Below the pieces are notes generated by a model. It was not told the origin of the DNA. It saw only the letters and a program-made list of their open reading frames with translations, and searched no databases. The translations under genes and the position numbers were made by a program. Below, one piece after another: positions 34,733-43,175 of a DNA stretch of 45,480 bases. Positions within the stretch are counted from its first letter, which is position 1; each line of letters begins with the position of its first letter. The stretch is from Draconibacterium orientale (GTDB taxonomy: Bacteria > Bacteroidota > Bacteroidia > Bacteroidales > JAADGE01): NCBI GenBank assembly GCA_022729995.1, contig DZBS01000012.1:1-45480 (forward strand), in the 5' to 3' direction.

Positions 34733-35449
34733 ATGAAACAAATTATTGCAGCTATAGGAATATTTGCAATTTTGGTGTCGTGCCAAAGCAAAGAAACAAA
34801 AGAAGATTTAGGTAACAGTCATAAAGTTACAGTTTTAGAGATTATCCAAACAACAAGTTACACTTATCTTTCGGTAAAAGAAGGAGATGTTACTCAATGG
34901 GTTGCTGTTCCAAAAATGGAAGCTAAAGTGGGTGATGTATTTTATTACGACAACGGAATGCTAATGACAAATTTTAAAAGTAAAGAGTTGGACAGAACTT
35001 TTGAGAAAGTGCTTTTTCTTGAAAGCTTAAGAACAACTTTAAAACCTGGCAATGATGTTTCAATGGATGTTCACGGTGATAAAATGGCTAATGAAGAAGT
35101 CCAAAAACCGGGCAAACCTGAACTTGAAAAGAAAGAAATTAAAATTACACATGCTGCAGGCACGGTAAAAATTTCTGAAATTTATCAAAACAAAGCTAAT
35201 TATTCCGGAAAAGTTATAAAAGTAACCGGAAAAGTTATGAAAGTTAGTCTTGGAATTATGAATAAAAATTGGATTCATATTCAAGACGGAACCGAGTTCG
35301 GAGGAGATTTTGATTTAACAATTACCACCCAAGAAGTTGTTAAAGAAGGAGATGAAGTTATATTCGAAGGTAAAATTTATTTAGATAAAGATTTTGGATA
35401 CGGATATGCTTATAAAATAATTATGGAAGAAGCTGTTTTATCAAAATAA
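34733..35449 (+). CDS. NrfJ-like lipoprotein with OB-fold C-terminal domain
   Basis: A 238-residue predicted lipoprotein. The N-terminus MKQIIAAIGIFAILVSCQSK has a lipobox ending at C17. Residues about 27-105 resemble NrfJ-type proteins (VLEIIQTTSYTYLSVKEGD, WVAVPKMEAKVGDVFYY), which accompany cytochrome c nitrite reductase genes. A second domain (about 140-238; VKISEIYQNKANYSGKVIKVTGKVMKVS, NWIHIQDGTE) has the shape of an OB-fold. The role of NrfJ-type proteins is not established; haem-protein maturation is a suggestion from context. Here it stands next to the haem-attachment gene. Ends before a terminator. Confidence 0.72.
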   Translation: MKQIIAAIGIFAILVSCQSKETKEDLGNSHKVTVLEIIQTTSYTYLSVKEGDVTQWVAVPKMEAKVGDVFYYDNGMLMTNFKSKELDRTFEKVLFLESLRTTLKPGNDVSMDVHGDKMANEEVQKPGKPELEKKEIKITHAAGTVKISEIYQNKANYSGKVIKVTGKVMKVSLGIMNKNWIHIQDGTEFGGDFDLTITTQEVVKEGDEVIFEGKIYLDKDFGYGYAYKIIMEEAVLSK

Positions 35450-35471
35450 ACTTTCAAATTTTAAAAATATT

Positions 35472-35507
35472 AAAAGGGCTGCCGAATAAATTTCGTGTAG
35501 CCCTTTT
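35472..35507. terminator. terminator of the NrfJ-like gene
   Basis: A 9-bp stem AAAAGGGCT (35472-35480) / AGCCCTTTT (35499-35507) followed by Ts, 22 bases after the stop. The A-run before it could serve the other strand too. Confidence 0.8.
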
Positions 35508-35768
35508 TAATTTCCTGATTTCCTCTTCTATTCAATATTTATAATTCTTTTTGTGCTTTCATTCTAAATTAAATTTAATTTTTAATAATTCCTGTGATTG
35601 GATTATTATCTGATTTATCCTAATTTATTCAGAATAAAAAAATAAAACTTAGTTCAATATTTGAAAATTGATAGTTACAGTTTTTTTTAGTTATGTAATA
35701 AATGAATTAAATTTTAGGAAAAGTTTTAATGAAGTTTATAATTTCAATGTGAACTTTTTTTACCAAAT
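35508..35768. other. AT-rich spacer, nothing recognised
   Basis: These 261 bases between two terminators are very AT-rich, with no convincing reading frame, repeat or RNA seen. Confidence 0.5.
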
Positions 35769-35804
35769 AAAAAAGCTGTTTCAATAAAAATAAACAGCTT
35801 TTTT
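35769..35804 (-). terminator. terminator of the multihaem cytochrome operon
   Basis: A 13-bp stem AAAAAAGCTGTTT (35769-35781) / AAACAGCTTTTTT (35792-35804) with a 10-base loop, 22 bases past the last cytochrome stop. The T-run on the - strand is the complement of the leading A-run. Confidence 0.85.
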
Positions 35805-35825
35805 TATTGAATTATAATGTAAATT

Positions 35826-38597
35826 TTATCCTTTTAATAATGAATAAATTATTAGAGCAACTAAAATAACTCCGATTGATAAAAATAGGAATCCAAAAAA
35901 TTTGAATAATCTCATTCTTGTTTCGGAGAACTCTTGTTCAAAAATTTTAGATTCAATAACTCCGGCTTCTTCCATTTCTTTATATTCTTTAGGTCTGTCT
36001 TCTTTATATTCTTCAATAGGAACATGACCGGTAAATATAACAGTATCCATCGGGAATGATTCAGGTCTTAAGTGAGTGTTAAAGAAGTGAATTGTAAATA
36101 TAAATCCGACAGCCAACAATGCTTCATCGCTATGAATTATTTGTGCTACATTGATGAATTTTCCCGGTAAAATAATAGAGAATGTTTCCGGAATCCAAAG
36201 CATAAGACCTGTAAATCCGATAACAGCAACTCCCCAGAAAACTGCTAAATAGTCAAATTTTTCCCAGTAAGTCCATCTTCCGTATTGTGGTCTTGGTCCT
36301 TTTCCTACAAACCATTTTACTGTTGCAATAAAGTCTACTAAATCTTGTTTGTTAAACCATAAAGAATCGCTTCCAAAAATTAGTCGCTTTAATGATATTT
36401 TTTTGTATTTCATCATTTTAAACAACGAATATATATGGAATCCGAAATATCCGAATGTAATTATTGCTCCAAATCTGTGTAATGTTCCTGCTCCGCTAAC
36501 TCCTCCAAAGAATTTGGCTAATACTTTTGCCCATTCCATGTGAGAAAATTTTAAAGTCATTCCTGTTGCTGCTAAAAGCAAGAAACTTATAATTACAAAT
36601 ACGTGTGTTATTCTTTGACTTGTTGTAAATCTTCTGTAATATTTTGCTTTACCTTCAATTTTAACATGTATTTTCTTCTTTCTTTCTCTGTATGAGCGTG
36701 GTATCCAGAGCAAAGTGTGTATTCCGAAGAAAATAAATACGCTTATTAAAAGAGATGTCATTCCCCAATATGTGTAATATAATAAAGGAAATTTGTTTCT
36801 GTTATAATGTGTTGCGTGTGTTAAATATCCTGTGAATTTTTTATTTGCATCTATGTGACATTTTTTGCAAGTGTTCACAATATTATTCGGGCCAACAGAA
36901 GATTCCGGATTATTCATATTCAGAATTTTATGAGCACCGTGGCAGTCTGTACATCTCGCCGATTTCTCATATCCAAGTTTATAAGCTTGTCCGTGATATG
37001 TGTCTAAATATGTTTCAGCCAGTTCTTTATGACAAGTGCCACATTGGTCGGTAACTTCATACATGAATTTATCTTTATCAACTTCAGTAATTACGTGAGC
37101 CGAGTGGCAATCAACACAAGTAGGGTATTTATTTTTTCCTGCATGATTTATCGTATGATCGCTTTGCATATATTCGTCATATATTCCTTTGTGACATGAT
37201 GCGCATGTTGCAGGAATATTTTTTGGATTTATGCTCGAACGCTCGTCGCTTGCTTTAAGTTCGTTATGACTTGTGTGGCAATCGGTGCATATTGCACTAA
37301 CCAGTAAACCTTTTTCGGATAATCCTCTTCCGTGAACACTGCTTGAATAATCAGGAAGAGAGTTTTCGCTGTTAAGGTTTGAACCAATATCGGCTTTACC
37401 GTTTTTCTTATGACAACTTCCGCAAAGATTTGGTATTTGAGATCTGTAAATTGGAGATTTGTCGTCGGATTTTGATTTAATAATATGTGTTCCGTGGCAA
37501 TCTGTGCAATATGGTGCATTAGTTCTTTTGTTTGAAAATGCTTTTCCGTGTTCGCTGTCATAATATTGGTTTGCTACTTCGTAATGGCAATTTGAACAAT
37601 CTACTTTTTTTGCGTCTCTGCATGGTTTTTCTTCGTCGGCGTGCATTTCTGTATGACATTTTACACAATTTATATCTTTGTGTGCATTGTCGTTAATATC
37701 ATGAATATTAACTTTCATGGATTTTTTCTTGCCGTCGACAATTTTAAATATATCATCTTTTGCATGACATTTTAAACATGATTGATTTGACATTGTTCCG
37801 GCTACATCATAAATTTTTGTTATGTGCGGCGGGTGGCAATTTGAGCAAGAAGGAATTACATTTGGATTTTCTCTCCAAAGTTTTTGATTTATAATTTTTT
37901 TATGAACGTCTTCAATTCTTGTATGGCATTTCATACATGTTTTTGCAATATTACCGGGAGCAACTGTTGAAAATTGGTTTGTGTGTGGTAATACTTGATG
38001 ATTTCCGTGGCAATCGTTGCATGTTGCAGTAACTATTAATCCGCTTTTATAAAGTCCTTTTCCGTGAATACCTTCGCTGTAGTTTTCAATGATATTATGC
38101 TCGGGAATATTATAAACTCTTGTAACGGGAGAACCTTCTTTGTGGCAACTTCCGCACAAAATCGGAATATTCATTTTATATGTTTTCGATTTTTCGTTAC
38201 TGCTCGGTAAAATATCGTGCTGTCCGTGACATTCTTTACATGATGGTGCATAAGGTTCATTTCTTCTGAATGCTTGTCCGTGTATACCTGAATAAAAACT
38301 CCTGCTTGCAGTGCTATGACATTTTCCGCAATTTACGGGAGCTAAATTTTCTGAATGCGGAAAATCGCTCACTGCTGCTCCTTCATGGCATGAAATACAT
38401 CTTACTTTCTTATGAACTGATGTGTTTATTGTTTTTAAATTTACAAACAATGAAACATTCTTGCCTTGCCTCATTTCTGACAGACTTTTATCTTCATGGC
38501 ACATCATACAATCTTCATCAGACTGAGCATTGGACCTTAAACCGATGAAAATCAGCAGTAGAAAAATTAGTAAATGCGTTAATTTAAAATTCTTCAT
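35826..38597 (-). CDS. 19-haem cytochrome c fused to cytochrome b561/FdnI-like membrane domain (CbcL-type architecture)
   Basis: A 923-residue protein. A signal peptide (MKNFKLTHLLIFLLLIFIGL, ending NAQ) is followed by about 600 residues carrying 19 CXXCH c-haem motifs by hand count (first CMMCH, last CKKCH). About six membrane helices follow, with histidines suited to b-haems: THVFVIISFLLL, TLHRFGAIITFGYFGFHIYS, IIHSDEALLAVGFIFTIHFF. The membrane part resembles the FdnI/HydC cytochrome b of formate dehydrogenase, the layout of Geobacter CbcL quinol oxidoreductases. ATG 38597 is chosen because it begins the signal peptide; an extension to TTG 38627 covers a promoter-like box. The haem region shows an internal duplication. 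Last gene of the operon. Confidence 0.9.
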   Translation of the reverse strand: MKNFKLTHLLIFLLLIFIGLRSNAQSDEDCMMCHEDKSLSEMRQGKNVSLFVNLKTINTSVHKKVRCISCHEGAAVSDFPHSENLAPVNCGKCHSTASRSFYSGIHGQAFRRNEPYAPSCKECHGQHDILPSSNEKSKTYKMNIPILCGSCHKEGSPVTRVYNIPEHNIIENYSEGIHGKGLYKSGLIVTATCNDCHGNHQVLPHTNQFSTVAPGNIAKTCMKCHTRIEDVHKKIINQKLWRENPNVIPSCSNCHPPHITKIYDVAGTMSNQSCLKCHAKDDIFKIVDGKKKSMKVNIHDINDNAHKDINCVKCHTEMHADEEKPCRDAKKVDCSNCHYEVANQYYDSEHGKAFSNKRTNAPYCTDCHGTHIIKSKSDDKSPIYRSQIPNLCGSCHKKNGKADIGSNLNSENSLPDYSSSVHGRGLSEKGLLVSAICTDCHTSHNELKASDERSSINPKNIPATCASCHKGIYDEYMQSDHTINHAGKNKYPTCVDCHSAHVITEVDKDKFMYEVTDQCGTCHKELAETYLDTYHGQAYKLGYEKSARCTDCHGAHKILNMNNPESSVGPNNIVNTCKKCHIDANKKFTGYLTHATHYNRNKFPLLYYTYWGMTSLLISVFIFFGIHTLLWIPRSYRERKKKIHVKIEGKAKYYRRFTTSQRITHVFVIISFLLLAATGMTLKFSHMEWAKVLAKFFGGVSGAGTLHRFGAIITFGYFGFHIYSLFKMMKYKKISLKRLIFGSDSLWFNKQDLVDFIATVKWFVGKGPRPQYGRWTYWEKFDYLAVFWGVAVIGFTGLMLWIPETFSIILPGKFINVAQIIHSDEALLAVGFIFTIHFFNTHLRPESFPMDTVIFTGHVPIEEYKEDRPKEYKEMEEAGVIESKIFEQEFSETRMRLFKFFGFLFLSIGVILVALIIYSLLKG

Positions 38598-38624
38598 AAG
38601 CGTATTCTTTTTTTGGATTTGATA

Positions 38625-38632
38625 CAAAAGTA
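38625..38632 (-). promoter_or_regulatory. possible internal promoter box before the last cytochrome gene
   Basis: On the - strand these bases read TACTTTTG (TAnnTTTG), in the gap before ATG 38597. There is no clear -33 partner, so an internal promoter is only possible. Confidence 0.3.
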
Positions 38633-38652
38633 ATCAGGTTTTTGCTCTAAAA

Positions 38653-41136
38653 CTATATTTTAGAACTATGTTTGTAAACATACTCTTTCAAATCTTCATA
38701 TTTATCTATCTCAGAATTGAAAAATTCTTCAACATTAACATTGTTTTTTTCCAATGCAGAAATAAACAGTTTTGTGAAATGACTTGTTTTGTTTTCAGGT
38801 TTTGAACCGTTTTTCACATCAATCCATTCCATAATAACTTTTTTAAATCTTAATTCATGTTCGTGTTTGTAATGTTCAACAGTCATTTGTCCGTCTGCAA
38901 CTACGAAGTTAACAGGGTATTCTTTTGGTCTGAAAATAACGAAAAACCAGTGCCAAACTACAATAGCTAATGTTGCAAGAATTGCTTCATAATAGTGAAT
39001 AATTTCGCTAACTTTTATTAACCAAACCGGTGCCCAATTTCCTATATTTGTCGGGAACCAAAGCACAAATCCTGTGAATACCATTACTATTGTTCCCCAA
39101 ATTAATGCCCAATATTCGGCTTTTTCGGCGTAGTTATAATTTTCGAATTCCGGATGTTTGTTTGTAATTCTTAAGTAATATTTTATATTGTCAATAGCAG
39201 CTTTTATATCGTGCATTCTCGGAAATAAACCGTTTAAAACAGATCGTCCTCTTTCTGTTGCTATCAGGTAAATAACATGGTATAATGATAATACTATCAT
39301 AACAACTGCCGATACTCTGTGTACAACTTTTCGTGATGCTTCATCTATTCCAATATTGTATAAAATATCAGCCCACCAAGTTCCCGGGAATTTGAGTAAA
39401 AAACCTGAAAATGAAAGCATAATGAATGAAACAAGAAGGAATGTATGTTGAATTAATTCATTTTTAGTGAAACGCGGAATTCTAATTTGATTTTTTTCGT
39501 GAATTCTTTTTTCTTTAAGGTCGTGAATAAAAATTATTATGTTATGAATCATCATTCCGCCAATTACGATAATTATCAACCATAAATAAATTGTTCTTAC
39601 AATATCTTCAATATATTTTGCTGAATTTTCTTTTTTGCTGATGTGTGAATAACTTTTTGCAAAAACATCTGTTGCTTCTTCGTGGCATTTTTGACATGTT
39701 TTTGTTAAATTTTTTGGATTGATGTCTGATTCTTCTGAATATGCCGGCAATATTTTATGAACTCCGTGACAATCAATGCACATAGCAGCATTTACCAATC
39801 CGCCTTTTGCAGCAAGACCGTGATAACTGTCGCAATATTTTGATGCGTTAGCTTCGTTTATTCCGTATCTTTCAGACAGTAAAATGCTTTCGTGGCAAAC
39901 AAGACAAGTTTTTTCTTGGATTTCTTTTTTCATATTCAAGTTATCTGTAGAATTAATCGCTTGAATAGCATGCTCACTATGACAATCGTTACATGAAGGA
40001 GAACTGCTGATTCCTTTCATTACTCCAATCCAGTGTATAGATTTTTTATATTCTTCAGCTATTTCTTTATGGCATTTTGAACATGTTTCAGGAACGTTGA
40101 TGCTTGATATTGTTGAGTTTGGTTGAACTCTGTTTTTTATATTGTGAATTCCGTGGCAACTTGTGCAATTTGGAGCTTTCTTACTTCCTGTTTTCATCAA
40201 TTTTCCGTGAACTGATGTTGAATACATTTTTGCAGGATGTTTAATTGACAGCGAATGTTTCTGCTCAAATTTATCGTTATCATGACATTTTCCGCATGTT
40301 TTGATTAAATTGTTCGGACTTGTTAAACTTTTTGCGTCGTTAACTTTAACAATGTTGTGTGAACCGTGGCAATTCCAACAATTTGCTGCTTCTTTCATGC
40401 CGTGTTCAAGTGAAACTCCGTGTATACTTTCTTTATGTTCGGCTGCAATATTTGCGTGGCAAACGTAGCAATCGGTTATTTTGTTTTTGGGATTACCTTT
40501 TTGATGTAAATTCTTATTTGTAGAAACAAACCCGTGGCAATTTGAGCAACTTAAAGTTTTATGAATTGATTTGCTGACTTCTGCAGTATAATCTTTCTTT
40601 TTATGACAAGTTTTACAACTGTTGTTTACTTCTTTTTTTAAATGATAAGTAGATGACAATACTTTTTCATTGTGGCATTTACCGCAAAATTCATTATTTA
40701 AATTTGGAATATCTGAAATACGTTTAATACCGTGAGTTGAGTGGCAAGTTGTGCAAGTTAAGTTTGCAGGTCCTTTTCCTTTGGGTAAATTGCTGTGAAT
40801 ATCTTCTTTAACAAGTTTATTGTAGTTTTCGTGGCATGAAGAACAATTTGCCGGTTTTAAATTTTCGGGATGAGGAAAATCTGATACTGCTGCATCTTTG
40901 TGGCATGCAATACATTTCATTCCTTTATGTGCCGAAAAATTCATCGTTTTTGAATCAACAAACATAGAAATTGTTTTACCGTTTCTCACTGCGGTTAAAC
41001 TATTGTCTTCATGGCACATCATACAATCTTCGTTTGTTTGTGCATTTGTTTTTTGAAATAATATCGATAAAATTATTATCAATATTGAGATGCCTTTAAA
41101 AATGGTTTTCCGAATTTTTTGTGATAAGATTGTCAT
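38653..41136 (-). CDS. 16-haem cytochrome c fused to cytochrome b561/FdnI-like membrane domain
   Basis: An 827-residue protein. A signal peptide (about 1-32, ending TNAQ) precedes a haem region with 16 CXXCH motifs by hand count, from CMMCH to CQKCH (about 37-485). About five helices follow (VRTIYLWLIIIVIGGMMIHNIIIF, LIQHTFLLVSFIML, VVHRVSAVVMIVLSLYHVIYL, YWALIWGTIVMVFTGFVLWF, IIHYYEAILATLAIVVWHWFFVIF) with paired histidines for b-haems. The N-terminal 110 residues closely match the 19-haem protein (CMMCHED, TINTSVHK/TMNFSAHKG, SDFPHxENL), so the two are paralogues. It would take electrons from menaquinol to periplasmic c-haems, or the reverse. The soluble C-terminal tail (about 90 residues) is extra. 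Confidence 0.9.
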   Translation of the reverse strand: MTILSQKIRKTIFKGISILIIILSILFQKTNAQTNEDCMMCHEDNSLTAVRNGKTISMFVDSKTMNFSAHKGMKCIACHKDAAVSDFPHPENLKPANCSSCHENYNKLVKEDIHSNLPKGKGPANLTCTTCHSTHGIKRISDIPNLNNEFCGKCHNEKVLSSTYHLKKEVNNSCKTCHKKKDYTAEVSKSIHKTLSCSNCHGFVSTNKNLHQKGNPKNKITDCYVCHANIAAEHKESIHGVSLEHGMKEAANCWNCHGSHNIVKVNDAKSLTSPNNLIKTCGKCHDNDKFEQKHSLSIKHPAKMYSTSVHGKLMKTGSKKAPNCTSCHGIHNIKNRVQPNSTISSINVPETCSKCHKEIAEEYKKSIHWIGVMKGISSSPSCNDCHSEHAIQAINSTDNLNMKKEIQEKTCLVCHESILLSERYGINEANASKYCDSYHGLAAKGGLVNAAMCIDCHGVHKILPAYSEESDINPKNLTKTCQKCHEEATDVFAKSYSHISKKENSAKYIEDIVRTIYLWLIIIVIGGMMIHNIIIFIHDLKEKRIHEKNQIRIPRFTKNELIQHTFLLVSFIMLSFSGFLLKFPGTWWADILYNIGIDEASRKVVHRVSAVVMIVLSLYHVIYLIATERGRSVLNGLFPRMHDIKAAIDNIKYYLRITNKHPEFENYNYAEKAEYWALIWGTIVMVFTGFVLWFPTNIGNWAPVWLIKVSEIIHYYEAILATLAIVVWHWFFVIFRPKEYPVNFVVADGQMTVEHYKHEHELRFKKVIMEWIDVKNGSKPENKTSHFTKLFISALEKNNVNVEEFFNSEIDKYEDLKEYVYKHSSKI

Positions 41137-41176
41137 TTGTTATATTTTAAAGTTTTTTGCGTTATTTATTATTTTT

Positions 41177-43168
41177 TCAATTTAATTTAAATTCAACTCT
41201 TCTGTTTCCGGCTTTTCCTTCTTCTGTATCATTAGGAAATAGTGGATTTTGTTCTCCATAAATTTCAAGCTTTATTCTTTCGGGAAGTATTCCTAAGTTG
41301 AACAATGCTTTTCTTACATTTTTTGCTCTTTCTTTTGCCAAATTCAAGTTGAAATAGTAATCACCAATATTGTCTGTATAACCTTGAATTACAATTGTTT
41401 CTACAGGATGAGCTTTTATAAAATCTGCTATTTTTTTTATTTCGATATAATATTTTTCAAGAATTTCTGATTTTGCAAAATCAAAATAAATTGTGGTTGA
41501 ACCTAATTTATTAAAGTCTTCTTTGGCAGATATTACATTGATATTAATCAGGTTATTTTCAATAGTCGAAATTGTATCTTTATTTTCAATAATATCGTTT
41601 TGTTCAGTAATATTATTTTGTGTTACCGAAATTGAGTCTTTCGGATTTTCTATAGCATTATGATTTTCGGAAATAGTGTCTTTATTTGTTGTTTGAGTAT
41701 TATTGACGATATTATTTGTATCCGAATTATTAATTATTTCTGTTTTTGATATATCAGAAATATTATTATTTTCAATAATCAATTCGCTTTTATCTTCATA
41801 TTTGAAAACAGCGTTAATTCTGTCGTAATTTTTCTCAAAATGACAACCGTTTGAGCATGAACCTCCGTTTGTTGTAATTTTAAATTTCATGGGAGTTTCC
41901 CAATTTCCGAACATGAATTTTTGTTTTATAAGAAATTTATTTGTTCCGGCGTGTGAGTCGTGGCAAAAATTGCAATTTCTACCTTTGTCGCCGTTAATAT
42001 GAAGAAAATGAAGATTTTGATTTCCGTCTCTAAAATTTGTGGCATCGGTTGTTTTGGTTGCTGTGAGCAAATTACTGTCGTGGCAATCAAAACATAAAGC
42101 AAAATTATCTGCATTTGCAGTTACATATTCGTCGGCAGGAAATTTATTTTTTAGTAAATTTTGATTTTCGGAAGTGTGCGGATTATGGCAAACTGCACAA
42201 TTTTCGCTTAAAATTACTGAATGTATATATTTATTTGTTTCTAATTTTTCTTTAATATTTGATATTTTTCCGTTTGATATTGATATTTCTTTATTATGAC
42301 AACTCAAACATAAATTTCTTTCGTTATCAACAAGCATTTTGGAATTGTCGGAAGCGTGCGGCGAATGGCAATTTGAACAGTTCTTTTTATCTGTTAAAGG
42401 AGAATGAATATTTTTATTTGTTTTTATATTTGTTTGAATTTGGTCATGACAAGTAAAGCATAAATTCTGAGCATTTTCGGTTAATAAATTTTCGTATTTT
42501 GAATTGTGCGGTTTATGACAGTTTGAACAATCTTCTTCAAAAGGCGGATGCTGATTTTTTTTGCTTGTAAAATTTTTAATATCGTCATGACATGAAAAAC
42601 ACAATTCAGATTTTGGCATAACCAGCAAATTTCTTTCATCTGATTGATGCGAATCATGACAGTCTTGGCAGGTATTTATTTCAAAAGGAGCATGAACAAC
42701 ATCGGTTTGCGCAATTGTAAATTTATGACATGTTTTGCAAATATCTGTTGGAGATGCTTTAATTAAAAGTGCATCGTATTTTGCTCCGTGCGGCGAATGG
42801 CATGAAATACATACGGATTTTGAAATTTGTGAATGAACAAATTGCTTATCGGATTTTGGTTCGTGGCAATTATTGCAAAGTGCAGGTGTTTTGTCGGCAA
42901 GTTCAAAACCTTTTATGTTGCTTCTCGGATGTTTTTCGCCTGTTGATTGATGACAATTTTCACATCCGTTATCTTCCGATGCTGAATGAAGGTATTCAAA
43001 TTTTATTTTATCGCTGTGGCAAAACGAGCATTTTTTATCGTCGAGAGTTGTTTTATTTTTTGTTGAATAAGTTATATCATTTTTTTTGAAAAAATTATTT
43101 TTTATCGGACTGAAATATATTATTCCGGTTGATAAGTAAATTAATAATATTTTAAATGATAAATTCAT
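41177..43168 (-). CDS. multihaem cytochrome c with C-terminal OmpA peptidoglycan-binding domain
   Basis: A 663-residue exported protein. The N-terminus (MNLSFKILLIYLSTGIIYF) is a signal peptide or anchor. Residues about 45-445 carry 14 CXXCH motifs plus one CX3CH (CSNGCH) in the doubled-CXXCH style (CxxCHxxH / ...LLIxxxxxxLCxxCH). A low-complexity Asn/Thr/Ile/Asp linker (about 460-545) leads to an OmpA domain from about 550 to the end (IYFDFAKSEILE, IVIQGYTDNIGDYYFNLNLAKERA, EGKAGNRRVEFKLN), with the Asp and Arg that hold diaminopimelate. It would therefore be a peptidoglycan-tethered periplasmic electron carrier. The haem part is a paralogue of the next-listed cytochrome. Its start lies 7 bases after that gene's stop. 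Confidence 0.9.
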   Translation of the reverse strand: MNLSFKILLIYLSTGIIYFSPIKNNFFKKNDITYSTKNKTTLDDKKCSFCHSDKIKFEYLHSASEDNGCENCHQSTGEKHPRSNIKGFELADKTPALCNNCHEPKSDKQFVHSQISKSVCISCHSPHGAKYDALLIKASPTDICKTCHKFTIAQTDVVHAPFEINTCQDCHDSHQSDERNLLVMPKSELCFSCHDDIKNFTSKKNQHPPFEEDCSNCHKPHNSKYENLLTENAQNLCFTCHDQIQTNIKTNKNIHSPLTDKKNCSNCHSPHASDNSKMLVDNERNLCLSCHNKEISISNGKISNIKEKLETNKYIHSVILSENCAVCHNPHTSENQNLLKNKFPADEYVTANADNFALCFDCHDSNLLTATKTTDATNFRDGNQNLHFLHINGDKGRNCNFCHDSHAGTNKFLIKQKFMFGNWETPMKFKITTNGGSCSNGCHFEKNYDRINAVFKYEDKSELIIENNNISDISKTEIINNSDTNNIVNNTQTTNKDTISENHNAIENPKDSISVTQNNITEQNDIIENKDTISTIENNLININVISAKEDFNKLGSTTIYFDFAKSEILEKYYIEIKKIADFIKAHPVETIVIQGYTDNIGDYYFNLNLAKERAKNVRKALFNLGILPERIKLEIYGEQNPLFPNDTEEGKAGNRRVEFKLN

Positions 43169-43175
43169 AATAATT

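Noticed and set aside
35826-38597. Direct identification as cytochrome c nitrite reductase, Nrf or hydroxylamine oxidoreductase
   Set aside because: No CXXCK motif or pentahaem NrfA layout is present, haem numbers are far higher, and the membrane part is FdnI/b561-like.
39810-39850. CDSYH in the 16-haem protein as a degenerate haem site
   Set aside because: The paralogue has DTYHGQA at the equivalent place, and related cytochromes carry a conserved (D)SYHG. The histidine is probably a distal ligand and the preceding Cys is incidental, so it was not counted.
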